Origin: Paraburkholderia sp. BL9I2N2 | GTDB taxonomy: Bacteria; Pseudomonadota; Gammaproteobacteria; Burkholderiales; Burkholderiaceae | Reading direction: 5' to 3' | Length of the DNA: 64,000 bases | NCBI RefSeq assembly: GCF_004339745.1 | Contig: NZ_SMGP01000002.1 | Coordinates: forward strand, 1,054,001-1,118,000 | Shown here: piece by piece, positions 35,696 to 44,111 of the stretch | Layout of the letters: each line of letters begins with the position of its first letter | Numbering within the stretch: the stretch's first letter is position 1 | Notes under the pieces: model-generated | Database searches by the model: none | Told to the model about the DNA's origin: nothing | Seen by the model: only the letters and a program-made list of their open reading frames with translations | Program-made: the position numbers and the translations under genes

Positions 35696-37351
35696 TTATG
35701 CGGCCACTTTCGCCGCGGGCGTCGTCGCCACACCTCGATCGACGCCGCTTGCGTCGTGCAGAATCATGTCCGACGCTTTTTCAGCCACCATCACGATCGG
35801 CACATTGGTATTGCCCGACACGAGCGTCGGCATGATCGAGCAGTCGACCACGCGCAGCCCCTGGGTGCCGTACACGCGCAAACGTTCATCGACCACCGCG
35901 AGCGGATCGCCTGCCGCGCCCATCTTCGCTGTACCAGACGGGTGGAAAATTGTCTGTCCGTACTCCCGGCAGAAATCGAGCAGTTCGTCGTCGGTTTGCG
36001 CGTCCGCGCCTGGCCGCACCTCGCGTTTCATCAGCCCGTTCATCGGCTCAGCCGCCGCGACGCGACGCGCGAAACGCACGCCGGCGATGGTCGTGCGCCG
36101 GTCCAGATCCGTGTCCAGATAGTTCGGCTGGATGGACGGCGCCTCACGCGGATCGGCGCTGCGAATGCGCACCACGCCGCGCGATTCGGGGCGCAACTGA
36201 CAGATCGAATACGTGCAGCCGGGAAAGTCGTGGACGTTGCCGCCCGCGGAGTCCGCCGACAAGGTCGAAAAATGGAACTGGATATCCGGTGTCGCCGACT
36301 CCTCCGGCAAGGCCCGGCAGAACATGCCGCCCTGGTTGATGCCGACCGCAAGCGGGCCGCTGCGCATCAGCGCCCATTGCAGGCCCATCTTCGCGCGCCC
36401 GGTCCATGAACGCAGTTGATCGTTGGTCGTGATCGGCTTCGTCACTTCATAGATCAGACGGATTTGCAGATGGTCCTGCAAGTTCTCGCCGACTCCCGCG
36501 CGGTTGGCCACCACGGGAATGCCGAACTCGCGCAGCAGCGCGGCCGGTCCCACGCCGGACAGTTGCAGCAACTGCGGAGACTGCAGCGCCCCGGCGGTCA
36601 GGATCACTTCACGATTGGCGCGCACTTCCCGCAGCTCGCCGTGTTGCCGGTACTGCACGCCGCAAGCGCGGGTGCCTTCGAACAGAATCTTCGAAGCCAT
36701 CGCATCCGTTTCCACATGCAGGTTCTGGCGTTGCCGCGCGGGCTTCAGATAAGCGACGGCCGTCGAGCAGCGAAAGCCGCGGCGGGTAGTCAACTGGTAG
36801 TAGCCGACGCCCTCCTGATCGCCCGTGTTGAAGTCGTCGATGCTTGCCACGCCTAACGAGTTCGAAGCCGCGATAAACGCGTCGACCAGTTCATGGCGCT
36901 GCTTGATCGTCGAGGCCCACAGCGGTCCGTCGACACCGCGCGTCGGACCTTCGCCCAGTTCGTTGTGTTCCAGCCGCCTGAAGTACGGCAGGCAGTCTTT
37001 CCAGCCCCAGCCGCGATTGCCAAGGCGGGCCCAGTGGTCGTAATCGTCCTTCTGTCCGCGCACATAGATCAGACCGTTGATCGAACTGCTGCCACCCAGC
37101 GTGCGGCCGCGCGGCCAATAGAGCCGGCGATTGTGCATGTTCGGATCGGGATCGGTATAGAAACCCCAGTTGTAGACCGGGTGAAACATCGTCTTGCCAT
37201 AGCCGATGGGGATATGAATCCACATGAAGCGATCGGCGGGGCCGGCTTCGAGTAGACATACCGAGTAGCGGCCGCCTTCGGAAAGCCGGTTCGCCAGCAC
37301 GCAACCCGCCGATCCCGCGCCGACGACGACAAAGTCGAATCGGTCTGCCAT
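35696..37351 (-). CDS. GMC-family flavoprotein dehydrogenase, candidate isethionate dehydrogenase
   Basis: A protein of 551 residues from the ATG at 37351. It carries FAD motifs FDFVVVGAGSAGCVLANRLS and RGRTLGGSSSINGLIYVRGQ, GMC signature 2 (ILTAGALQSPQLLQLSGVGP) and the C-terminal catalytic segment FHPSGTAKMG with His. This is the choline-dehydrogenase type of enzyme that oxidises an alcohol and passes electrons to the respiratory chain. Isethionate dehydrogenase IseJ of C. necator belongs to this family and would yield sulfoacetaldehyde, which fits the surrounding genes. Choline or another alcohol cannot be excluded. Confidence 0.8.
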   Translation of the reverse strand: MADRFDFVVVGAGSAGCVLANRLSEGGRYSVCLLEAGPADRFMWIHIPIGYGKTMFHPVYNWGFYTDPDPNMHNRRLYWPRGRTLGGSSSINGLIYVRGQKDDYDHWARLGNRGWGWKDCLPYFRRLEHNELGEGPTRGVDGPLWASTIKQRHELVDAFIAASNSLGVASIDDFNTGDQEGVGYYQLTTRRGFRCSTAVAYLKPARQRQNLHVETDAMASKILFEGTRACGVQYRQHGELREVRANREVILTAGALQSPQLLQLSGVGPAALLREFGIPVVANRAGVGENLQDHLQIRLIYEVTKPITTNDQLRSWTGRAKMGLQWALMRSGPLAVGINQGGMFCRALPEESATPDIQFHFSTLSADSAGGNVHDFPGCTYSICQLRPESRGVVRIRSADPREAPSIQPNYLDTDLDRRTTIAGVRFARRVAAAEPMNGLMKREVRPGADAQTDDELLDFCREYGQTIFHPSGTAKMGAAGDPLAVVDERLRVYGTQGLRVVDCSIMPTLVSGNTNVPIVMVAEKASDMILHDASGVDRGVATTPAAKVAA

Positions 37352-37453
37352 GTGACCTGTCTCCTGCATGTTTTATAAAAAACGGTATGTTTCGTTGAAA
37401 TTTATGTTCAGCCCGTTTCCTGTTCAAGAAATTCCCGCTACTATCGGCTCATC

Positions 37454-37481
37454 TGAAACAGAAACTGCGGTTTTTGTTTCA
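37454..37481. promoter_or_regulatory. Long dyad between GMC and IclR genes
   Basis: TGAAACAGAAAC-N4-GTTTTTGTTTCA: eleven of twelve bases pair. It lies in the 205-base gap between the divergent GMC dehydrogenase and IclR genes, so it could control both. A second element, GGTAT-GTTTC-GTTGA at 37384-37398, lies close to the GMC start and resembles the dyads before xsc. Confidence 0.5.
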
Positions 37482-37556
37482 CTTTTAGAAATGACCCGCC
37501 GGCCCGCGCGGCGTACGCGGACGCTGGACAGCCATTGATCGACAGCAAGGAAGCGT

Positions 37557-38393
37557 ATGCAAGCACTCTGCTCGTCCCCACGCGGTGAACCTCTCGCCGA
37601 GGATTCACGGGCGCTGCGCGCATTGGCCGTGCTCGAACAACTCGCAGCCGCGGGTCAGCCGTTTTCGCTTTCGCAACTCTCGCTGCGCCTGCACATTCCC
37701 AAAGCGACGCTGATGCGGCTGATCGAATCGCTCGAAGCGCAGGGCTACGTGACGCATCTGCCCGATTCGCGCGGCACGGACCGCGGCATCACGCTGGGCC
37801 CGAAAGCGGCGCAGCTCGCACTTACCACGCTGTCCAACAACACCTTCGGCCGCGCCTGCCGTTCGCTGCTCCGCTCGCTGGTGGACACGCTCGGCGAAAC
37901 CTGCAACCTCACCGCGCTGGATCACGACACTGTTCTCTATCTCGAGCGCGTGGAGACCACTGAACCGCTGCGCCTGCATCTGCAACCCGGTACGCGCGTG
38001 CCGTTGCATTGCACCGCGAGCGGCAAGCTGTTCCTGTCGCAGATGCCGCCGGCCGAGCGCCGTCCCGTGCTCGCGCGGCTGACGCTGGAGCGCAGAACGC
38101 AAGGCACGCTGACGGAACTGAATCTCCTCGAAGCCGAACTCGACCGGCTCGCCGTGCGCGGCATCGGCATCGACAACGAGGAGTTGGTGCGCGGCATGGT
38201 GGCGGTCGCGGTGCCGGTGCGCGATGCCAGCGACGGGCACGTGCTGGCCGCGCTGGCGATTCATGCGCCGACCGCGCGCGCGAGTCTGAACGACCTGCTG
38301 AAGGCCGTGCCGAAACTCAAGGACGCGGCGCTGAAGCTGGCTCCGCTGTTATCCGCCGGCCCTTCCACGGAGCATCCGTACCATGAGCGCTGA
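37557..38393 (+). CDS. IclR family regulator, divergent from GMC dehydrogenase
   Basis: A protein of 278 residues with the winged helix (LRALAVLEQLAAAGQPFSLS, IPKATLMRLIESLEAQGYVT) and the effector domain (LGETCNLTALDHDTVLYLER, VPLHCTASGKLFLS, LVRGMVAVAVPV). Position suggests that it controls the GMC dehydrogenase and permease genes through the dyad at 37454. Its 3' end overlaps the next IclR gene by 11 bases, so the two regulators are cotranscribed. Confidence 0.85.
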   Translation: MQALCSSPRGEPLAEDSRALRALAVLEQLAAAGQPFSLSQLSLRLHIPKATLMRLIESLEAQGYVTHLPDSRGTDRGITLGPKAAQLALTTLSNNTFGRACRSLLRSLVDTLGETCNLTALDHDTVLYLERVETTEPLRLHLQPGTRVPLHCTASGKLFLSQMPPAERRPVLARLTLERRTQGTLTELNLLEAELDRLAVRGIGIDNEELVRGMVAVAVPVRDASDGHVLAALAIHAPTARASLNDLLKAVPKLKDAALKLAPLLSAGPSTEHPYHER

Positions 38394-39264
38394 GGCCTTT
38401 CCCATGAGCGATCCGTTAGACACGGTGGAGTCCCCAGCCGGCGGCGCCAAGGGCGGGCGGCGTAAAACGGAGTTGTACAATGACGCCGATCCATTTTCCG
38501 GAACGGCAGGCATGACCAAAGCGGATACTCCGACGCTGCGCGCATTTGCGCTGCTCGAACACCTCGTCAACGCGGACGGCCCGGTGTCGCTTGCCGACAT
38601 CGCGCAGGACGTCGCGTTGCCCAAGGCGTCGCTGCATCGCATGCTTGCTTCGCTGGAGGCGGGCGGGCTCGTGATCCGCGAGCCGGGCCAGAAGAACGCG
38701 TACGTGATCGGGCCGCGGCTCGCGCAACTCGCGTTAGGCGTGGTGATGCATTCCGGCGCGCGGCGCCTGCGTCATGCGATCCTCGCGCGTCTGGTGGCCG
38801 ATCTCGGCGAGACCTGCAATCTCACCATGCTGCATGAAACCGAGGTGCTGTATCTCGATCGCATGGAAGCGCCGTGGCCGTTGCGCCTCGATCTCAAACC
38901 CGGTTCGCATGTTCCCGCGTATTGCAGCGCGAGCGGCAAACTGCTGCTGGCCATGCTGCCGCGCGAACAGCGCTCGGCGCTCGTACGCGCGCTGAAACTC
39001 GAACGCTTCACGCAGAACACCATCACCGATCCGGAACTGCTCGAGGCGGAACTCGACCGGACCGCGCACAAGCGCATTGCGATCGATAACGAGGAGTTTC
39101 TGGCCGGCATCGTGTGCGTGGCGGCGCCGATTATCGATGAGAGCGGCGCGTGCATCGCGGCGATCGCCGTGCATGCGCCGGTTTCGCGTGCGCCGCTGTC
39201 GCGCGCGCTCGAATTCGTGCCGCGTCTTCAGGAAGCTGCCAGGGAACTCGCGGCCACGTTCTGA
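38383..39264 (+). CDS. Second tandem IclR family regulator
   Basis: A protein of 293 residues. After an unconserved N-terminal segment of about 45 residues come the winged helix (LRAFALLEHLVNADGPVSLADI, LPKASLHRMLASLEAGGLVI) and the IclR effector domain (LGETCNLTMLHETEVLYLDR, VPAYCSASGKLLLAML, EFLAGIVCVAAPI). The ATG at 38383 has GGAG about 10 bases upstream and overlaps the previous gene; an internal ATG at 38512 is an alternative start. Its target is unknown; xsc, which has IclR-style dyads, is a candidate. Confidence 0.82.
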   Translation: MSAEAFPMSDPLDTVESPAGGAKGGRRKTELYNDADPFSGTAGMTKADTPTLRAFALLEHLVNADGPVSLADIAQDVALPKASLHRMLASLEAGGLVIREPGQKNAYVIGPRLAQLALGVVMHSGARRLRHAILARLVADLGETCNLTMLHETEVLYLDRMEAPWPLRLDLKPGSHVPAYCSASGKLLLAMLPREQRSALVRALKLERFTQNTITDPELLEAELDRTAHKRIAIDNEEFLAGIVCVAAPIIDESGACIAAIAVHAPVSRAPLSRALEFVPRLQEAARELAATF

Positions 39265-39290
39265 CGCGGGCGCCATAACGGGCGCAAGCG

Positions 39291-40823
39291 TTACGTCGCG
39301 GGCTTCTGCTTGCGCACGAGTTCGGCCAGCAGGCGTACGCCGGCGTCGATCTTGTCGAGTTTGATCGCCGAGAAGCCCATCCGGAAGCAGTGCTTCTGCT
39401 CCAGACCGTCCATGAAGAACACGCCGCCCAGTTCGATCAGAATGCCGTGCTGTTCGGCGTCGGCGGCAAGACGCACGGCGTCGAGCCAGGGCGGGCCTTC
39501 CACCCAGCACGAAGCCCCGCCCGTGATCGGGATGTGACGCGCTTCGGGTAGGTATTTATCGAGCGCCGCCATCAGCACCAGCGCGCGCTCGCGATAAGCG
39601 TGGGCCAGCCTGCGCAGCAGCGCGTCGTGATGGCCGAGCGCGAGAAACGTCGCGAACGCACGCTGAATGTACGCCGCCGGATGCCGCACCATGAGCCGGC
39701 GCAGCGCGCGCAATTCGTGCACCAGTTCGCGTGGACCGACGATATACCCGAGCCGCAAGCCGGGCGCGAACGTCTTCGACAAGCTGCCGATGTAAATCAC
39801 GCGGTCGGCCTTGTCCAGACTCTTGAGCGCCGGATGCGGCAGGCCCGAGAAGTTGTTCTCGCTTTCGTAGTCGTCTTCGATCAGCACGAAGTCGTGCTTC
39901 TGCGCGAGTTCGAGCAACGCATGCCGGCGTTCGATCGGCATGGTGGCCGTGGTCGGGCATTGATGGCTCGGCGTCACGTAGACGTAGTCGCACTGGGCGA
40001 ACAGGTGCGCATCCTCGACGGGGCGCACGCCGCCTTCATCCACCGGCAGCGGCACCAGTTGCGCATTGCGGTTCTCGAAGATATTGCGCGCGTCCGGATA
40101 GCCGGGGTTCTCGAAACCCACCGTGGTGCGCTGGCGCGCGAGCAGATCGGCGACCAGATATAACGCCTGCTGACAGCCGATCGTGATGACGATCTCCTCC
40201 GGCATCGCAAACACGCCGCGCCGCGGCAGCACGCGCGTGCGGATCTGCTGGATCAGTGTGTCGTCGTCGCGGCCTATAAGATCGGGCGCCCAGTTGCGGA
40301 TCTCCATCACCGAAAGCGCCTTCATACAGCATTCGCGCCAGTCGTTGGTCGGAAAGAGCGATTGGTCGAACTGCCCGTAGATAAACGGATATTCGTAGTC
40401 CTGCCAGTTGCCCGGCTTGACGATATTGCGCTGCGCGGAGGGCCGGCGTTGCACACGCTGGCCCCAATCGGGCCGCGCGGGCGCCTGGTCGTGCTCGCTG
40501 CTGGTGGGGACCGTCTGCGCGGGCGCCTTGAAGCCGTGGCGTCCCTCCAGCATCGCCGGATTGACGAAGTGCCCGCTGCGCTCGCGCGAAATCAGATAGC
40601 CCTCCTCCACGAGCTGCTGGTACGCCAGCACGACCGTATTTCTCGCGACGCTCAGTTGATCGGCCAGTTCCCGGCTGGACGGCAACGCGGTCTGCGGCGG
40701 CAGCTGGCCGTCCAGAATCGCGGCCACCAGCATCTGGCGGATCTGCCCCTGCAGGCTCATGTTCGAGTCGCCCGGACGCTGAAAACGCTGCGTCCAAAGG
40801 GCCGTCGCTGTACGGCTGGACAT
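39291..40823 (-). CDS. tauR: MocR/PdxR-type regulator, probable taurine regulator TauR
   Basis: A protein of 510 residues from the ATG at 40823, with an AGGAGGA ribosome site. A GntR-type winged helix (about 20-95: LPPQTALPSSRELADQLSVA, RNTVVLAYQQLVEEGYLIS) is fused to a fold-type I aminotransferase domain with the PLP lysine at Lys350 in YIGSLSKTFAPGLRLGY. TauR proteins sense taurine through PLP and activate taurine genes. It is divergent from tauABC, and a direct-repeat box lies in the 276-base gap. Confidence 0.85.
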   Translation of the reverse strand: MSSRTATALWTQRFQRPGDSNMSLQGQIRQMLVAAILDGQLPPQTALPSSRELADQLSVARNTVVLAYQQLVEEGYLISRERSGHFVNPAMLEGRHGFKAPAQTVPTSSEHDQAPARPDWGQRVQRRPSAQRNIVKPGNWQDYEYPFIYGQFDQSLFPTNDWRECCMKALSVMEIRNWAPDLIGRDDDTLIQQIRTRVLPRRGVFAMPEEIVITIGCQQALYLVADLLARQRTTVGFENPGYPDARNIFENRNAQLVPLPVDEGGVRPVEDAHLFAQCDYVYVTPSHQCPTTATMPIERRHALLELAQKHDFVLIEDDYESENNFSGLPHPALKSLDKADRVIYIGSLSKTFAPGLRLGYIVGPRELVHELRALRRLMVRHPAAYIQRAFATFLALGHHDALLRRLAHAYRERALVLMAALDKYLPEARHIPITGGASCWVEGPPWLDAVRLAADAEQHGILIELGGVFFMDGLEQKHCFRMGFSAIKLDKIDAGVRLLAELVRKQKPAT

Positions 40824-40938
40824 GCTTCCTCCTGAAAGTGAAAGAGCCGCGCCAGTCACGACGATGCTGCGCGTGACAGCCCCTGCCGCCTTGGCGGTGT
40901 TGGGCGCGGGCCGGCCAGAGCGCTTCGGCGCGCCGATG

Positions 40939-40969
40939 TGGACTCAACGATCGGCGCCGTCTGGCACTA
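40939..40969 (+). promoter_or_regulatory. TauR-box A, upstream of tauA
   Basis: TGGACTCA (40939-40946) and CTGGCACTA (40961-40969) form an imperfect direct repeat with a 22-bp period. The box ends 131 bases before the tauA ATG. Two further copies with the same spacing occur at 43997 and 56077. MocR-type TauR of Rhodobacter capsulatus is reported to bind CTGGAC(C/T)TAA direct repeats (from memory), which this resembles. Confidence 0.7.
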
Positions 40970-41099
40970 ACTTGCTCTATTTTTTTACTGACGATACTCG
41001 ACTCACCCCGTCCAAGGCGATTGGGACAAGCACCCGTCGTGGCCACACGACTTCCGTGCTCCATAAACAGCCGCTGTTCAGACCTTTGTGAGACCTATT

Positions 41100-42158
41100 A
41101 TGAAACGCCATAAAAACCCGACATCGAAGCCGTGGTTCCAGTGGACGGCACGCTGCGTCCTGTCGCTGGTTTTCGCCGCGACGGCGAGCCTTGCGGCGAC
41201 ACCGAGCCACGCGGAGGAAAAGGAAATCACGATCGCCTATCAGCAGATCGTCGATCCGTGGGTGGTCGGCATCGCGAACGGGTCGATCGAAAAGGCCACC
41301 GGCTACAAGATCAACTGGCGGCAGTTCGAGTCCGGCGCAAAAGTCGCGACCGCGCTGGCATCCGGCGACGTCAAGGTCGGCGTGATCGGCTCCAGCCCGC
41401 TCGCCGCCGCCGTGAGCCAGGGCCTCGATCTGCAGCTCTTCTGGATTCTCGACAACATCAACCAGGCCGAAGCGATGGTGGTGCGCAACGGCTCCGGCAT
41501 CACGAAGCCGGCGGACCTGAAGGGCAAGACCATCGGCGTGCCGTTCGTTTCGACGACCCACTATCACACCATGTTCGCGCTGCAGCACTGGGGCATCAAT
41601 CCGTCTGACCTGAAGATTCTCAACATGCAGCCCAATCAGATCGTCGCCGCTTGGTCGCGCGGCGACATCGACGCTGCCTACGTGTGGGATCCCGCGCTCG
41701 CCGAGCTGAAGAAGAGCGGCAAGGTGCTGATCACGTCCGGCGACCTCTCGAAGCTCGGCAAGCCGACCTTCGACGGCATTGCGGTCGATCGCAATTGGGG
41801 CGAGGAACACAAGGACTTCATGGCGAAACTCGTCAAGGCAATCGCCGACGCGGACCAGCAATACCGCAGCAATCCGTCGCAATGGAATGCGGGCTCGCCG
41901 CAAGCCGCGGCCATCGCGAAGATGATCGGCGGCTCGCCGGCGGACGTGCCGGCATCGCTGTCGCTCTACGCGTTCCCCACGCTCGGCGAGCAGGCCTCCG
42001 CGCAATGGCTGGGCGGCGGCACGACGAGCCGCGCCGCGCTCGCGCTGAAAGACACCTCGGAATTCCTGAAGAGCCAGAAGCAGATCAGCGCCGTCCTGCC
42101 CGACTACTCGAAATTCGTGACGCCGGCTTATGCCGACGCCGCTGCGAAGCTCAAATGA
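41100..42158 (+). CDS. tauA: Taurine ABC transporter substrate-binding protein
   Basis: A protein of 352 residues from the ATG at 41100. The signal peptide is long (cleavage after PSHA, residue 38), then the TauA/SsuA-type binding domain begins (EITIAYQQIVDPWVVGIANGSIEKATGYKI; GVIGSSPLAAAVSQGLDLQL). In the periplasm it captures taurine and delivers it to TauBC. It is first in the tauABC operon under TauR-box A. Confidence 0.9.
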   Translation: MKRHKNPTSKPWFQWTARCVLSLVFAATASLAATPSHAEEKEITIAYQQIVDPWVVGIANGSIEKATGYKINWRQFESGAKVATALASGDVKVGVIGSSPLAAAVSQGLDLQLFWILDNINQAEAMVVRNGSGITKPADLKGKTIGVPFVSTTHYHTMFALQHWGINPSDLKILNMQPNQIVAAWSRGDIDAAYVWDPALAELKKSGKVLITSGDLSKLGKPTFDGIAVDRNWGEEHKDFMAKLVKAIADADQQYRSNPSQWNAGSPQAAAIAKMIGGSPADVPASLSLYAFPTLGEQASAQWLGGGTTSRAALALKDTSEFLKSQKQISAVLPDYSKFVTPAYADAAAKLK

Positions 42159-42190
42159 CGTAACCGTGATCCTTGGGATCGGGAGGCAAC

Positions 42191-43006
42191 ATGGAAAACA
42201 TGACTGTCAAGAACGTGAGCGTGGTGTTTCCGGGGCGGCGTCCCGGTCAGACCGTGCAGGCGCTCGACGATATCAACCTGACTATCCGCTCGGGTGACTT
42301 CGTGGTCGCGCTGGGCGCGTCCGGCTGCGGCAAGACTACGCTGTTATCGCTGATGGCCGGCTTCATCGCGCCGAGCCGGGGCGAGTTGCTGCTCGGTGGC
42401 GAACCCATTGCGGGGCCGGGCGCGGACCGCGGCGTGGTGTTCCAGAAGCATGCGCTCTTGCCGTGGCTCAACGTGATCGACAACGCGGAATTCGGCCTCA
42501 AGCTGCAAGGCGTGCCGCGCGCGCAGCGGCGCGAAATCGCCGTGCGCAACCTCGCGCTGGTCGGCTTGCAGGATTTCCACAAGCACATGATCTATCAGCT
42601 CTCCGGCGGCATGCAGCAGCGCGTCGGCATTGCCCGCGCGCTCACCTGCGATCCCGCCATGCTGCTGATGGACGAGCCGATGGCCGCGCTCGACGCGCTC
42701 ACTCGCGAGACCATTCAGGAGCTGCTGCTCGACGTCTGGAAGAAGACCAACAAGATGTTCTTCTTCATCACGCACAGCGTGGAGGAAGCACTGTTCCTCG
42801 CGAGTCGGCTGATCGTGATGTCGCCGCGTCCCGGCCGCATCACGCATACCTACGAACTGGACTTCAATCGCCGTTTTCTCGAAACGCGCGACGCACGGGC
42901 GATCAAATCGAGTCCCGATTTCATCCAAATGCGCGAGCGTGTCCTCAACATCATTTACGGCGACGAGAAGCTGCACGGCGCCGAGGCCGGAGTCGCTCAT
43001 GTTTAG
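42191..43006 (+). CDS. tauB: Taurine ABC transporter ATP-binding protein
   Basis: A protein of 271 residues from the ATG at 42191 with a GGAGG ribosome site. It has Walker A GASGCGKT (42-49), the Q-loop, signature LSGGMQQRVGIARAL, Walker B LLMDEPM and the switch His in FITHSVEEA. It starts 32 bases after tauA and overlaps tauC by 8 bases. Confidence 0.9.
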   Translation: MENMTVKNVSVVFPGRRPGQTVQALDDINLTIRSGDFVVALGASGCGKTTLLSLMAGFIAPSRGELLLGGEPIAGPGADRGVVFQKHALLPWLNVIDNAEFGLKLQGVPRAQRREIAVRNLALVGLQDFHKHMIYQLSGGMQQRVGIARALTCDPAMLLMDEPMAALDALTRETIQELLLDVWKKTNKMFFFITHSVEEALFLASRLIVMSPRPGRITHTYELDFNRRFLETRDARAIKSSPDFIQMRERVLNIIYGDEKLHGAEAGVAHV

Positions 43007-43919
43007 TTCTAAATCCGCTCATGCCGTGTTGCACGGCGAGGCCGCGCCCATGGAGACGAACACGCCGGTCCGGCCGCCCCGCCGGCCGGGGCGCGGACCT
43101 CGTATGCTCGCGAAGAAACCCGCCCGGCCCGGCGACACGTTCGGCGTGCCGGGGCAAGGCAGCAGTGTCGCCACCAGCCTGATCACCGTCGCCGCGTTCA
43201 TCGCACTCTGGTTCGCGGCGACCAATCTGCACTGGATCAAGCCGCTGTTCCTGCCGTCGCCACAGGCCGTCTACGCGAAGTTCATCTTTGTCGCGACGGA
43301 AGGCTTTGCCAACTCGACACTCGCGCAGCACACCGGCATCAGCCTGCTGCGGGTGTTCGGCGCATTCGCGCTCGCCTGTCTGACGGCGATACCCGTCGGC
43401 GTGATGATGGGCGTGTCGCGCTTCGCGCGCGGCGCCTTCGATCCGCCCATCGAGTTCTACCGGCCGTTGCCGCCGCTCGCCTATCTGCCGCTCATCATCA
43501 TCTGGTTCGGCATCGGCGAATTCTCGAAGGTGCTGTTGATCTACCTGGCGATCTTCGCGCCGCTCGCCATTGCCGCGCGTGCCGGCGTGCGGTCGGTGTC
43601 GATCGAACAGATTCACGCCGCGTATTCGATGGGCGCCTCGCGTGCGCAAGTGGTGCTGTACGTGATCCTGAAGTCGGCGATGCCGGAGATCTTTACCGGC
43701 ATGCGAATCGGCATCGGCGTGGGCTGGACCACGCTGGTGGCCGCCGAAATGGTCGCCTCGACCAGCGGTCTCGGCTTCATGGTGCTCAACGCGGCGGAAT
43801 TCCTCGCGAGCGACGTGGTGATCATGGGGATCATCGTGATCGGCTTCTTTGCGCTCTGCTTCGATTTGCTGATGCGCTATATCGAACGCGTGCTGGTGCC
43901 CTGGAAAGGCAAAGTCTGA
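42999..43919 (+). CDS. tauC: Taurine ABC transporter permease
   Basis: A protein of 306 residues from the ATG at 42999. A basic N-terminal segment of about 65 residues precedes six predicted spans of the SsuC/TauC type, with the coupling loop near AAYSMGASRAQVVLYVILKSAMPEI. It forms the membrane channel of TauABC and ends at a strong terminator. Confidence 0.9.
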   Translation: MFSSKSAHAVLHGEAAPMETNTPVRPPRRPGRGPRMLAKKPARPGDTFGVPGQGSSVATSLITVAAFIALWFAATNLHWIKPLFLPSPQAVYAKFIFVATEGFANSTLAQHTGISLLRVFGAFALACLTAIPVGVMMGVSRFARGAFDPPIEFYRPLPPLAYLPLIIIWFGIGEFSKVLLIYLAIFAPLAIAARAGVRSVSIEQIHAAYSMGASRAQVVLYVILKSAMPEIFTGMRIGIGVGWTTLVAAEMVASTSGLGFMVLNAAEFLASDVVIMGIIVIGFFALCFDLLMRYIERVLVPWKGKV

Positions 43920-43946
43920 GAAAGCGTCGCGGTACTTCGCTGACAT

Positions 43947-43974
43947 GGGCCCTTCTTCGGGCCCTTTCTTTTTT
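43947..43974 (+). terminator. Intrinsic terminator after tauABC
   Basis: GGGCCC-TTCTTC-GGGCCC followed by TTTCTTTTTT, 28 bases after the tauC stop. It separates tauABC from the aldehyde dehydrogenase gene, which has its own TauR-type box just downstream. Confidence 0.85.
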
Positions 43975-43996
43975 GCGTCACGTAGCGACCCGGCGC

Positions 43997-44027
43997 TGGA
44001 CTCAGCGACTCCCCCAAGCTGGCTCTA
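43997..44027 (+). promoter_or_regulatory. TauR-box B, upstream of the aldehyde dehydrogenase gene
   Basis: TGGACTCA (43997-44004) and CTGGCTCTA (44019-44027), with the same 14-base gap as boxes A and C. It lies directly after the tauABC terminator and 84 bases before the dehydrogenase start. GACTCCC inside the gap is shared with box C. Confidence 0.7.
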
Positions 44028-44111
44028 CCCCGTTGCCGTGCCCAACGGCAATATCAACCTCAACGGTAAGACATTTATCTGCCGCGATCGTCAATCCAGT
44101 CAGGGGGCCGC

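Noticed and set aside
35696..37351. Calling the GMC enzyme choline dehydrogenase (betA)
   Set aside because: No betaine aldehyde dehydrogenase or bet regulator is adjacent, and the sulfonate context favours another alcohol substrate; I therefore left the symbol empty.
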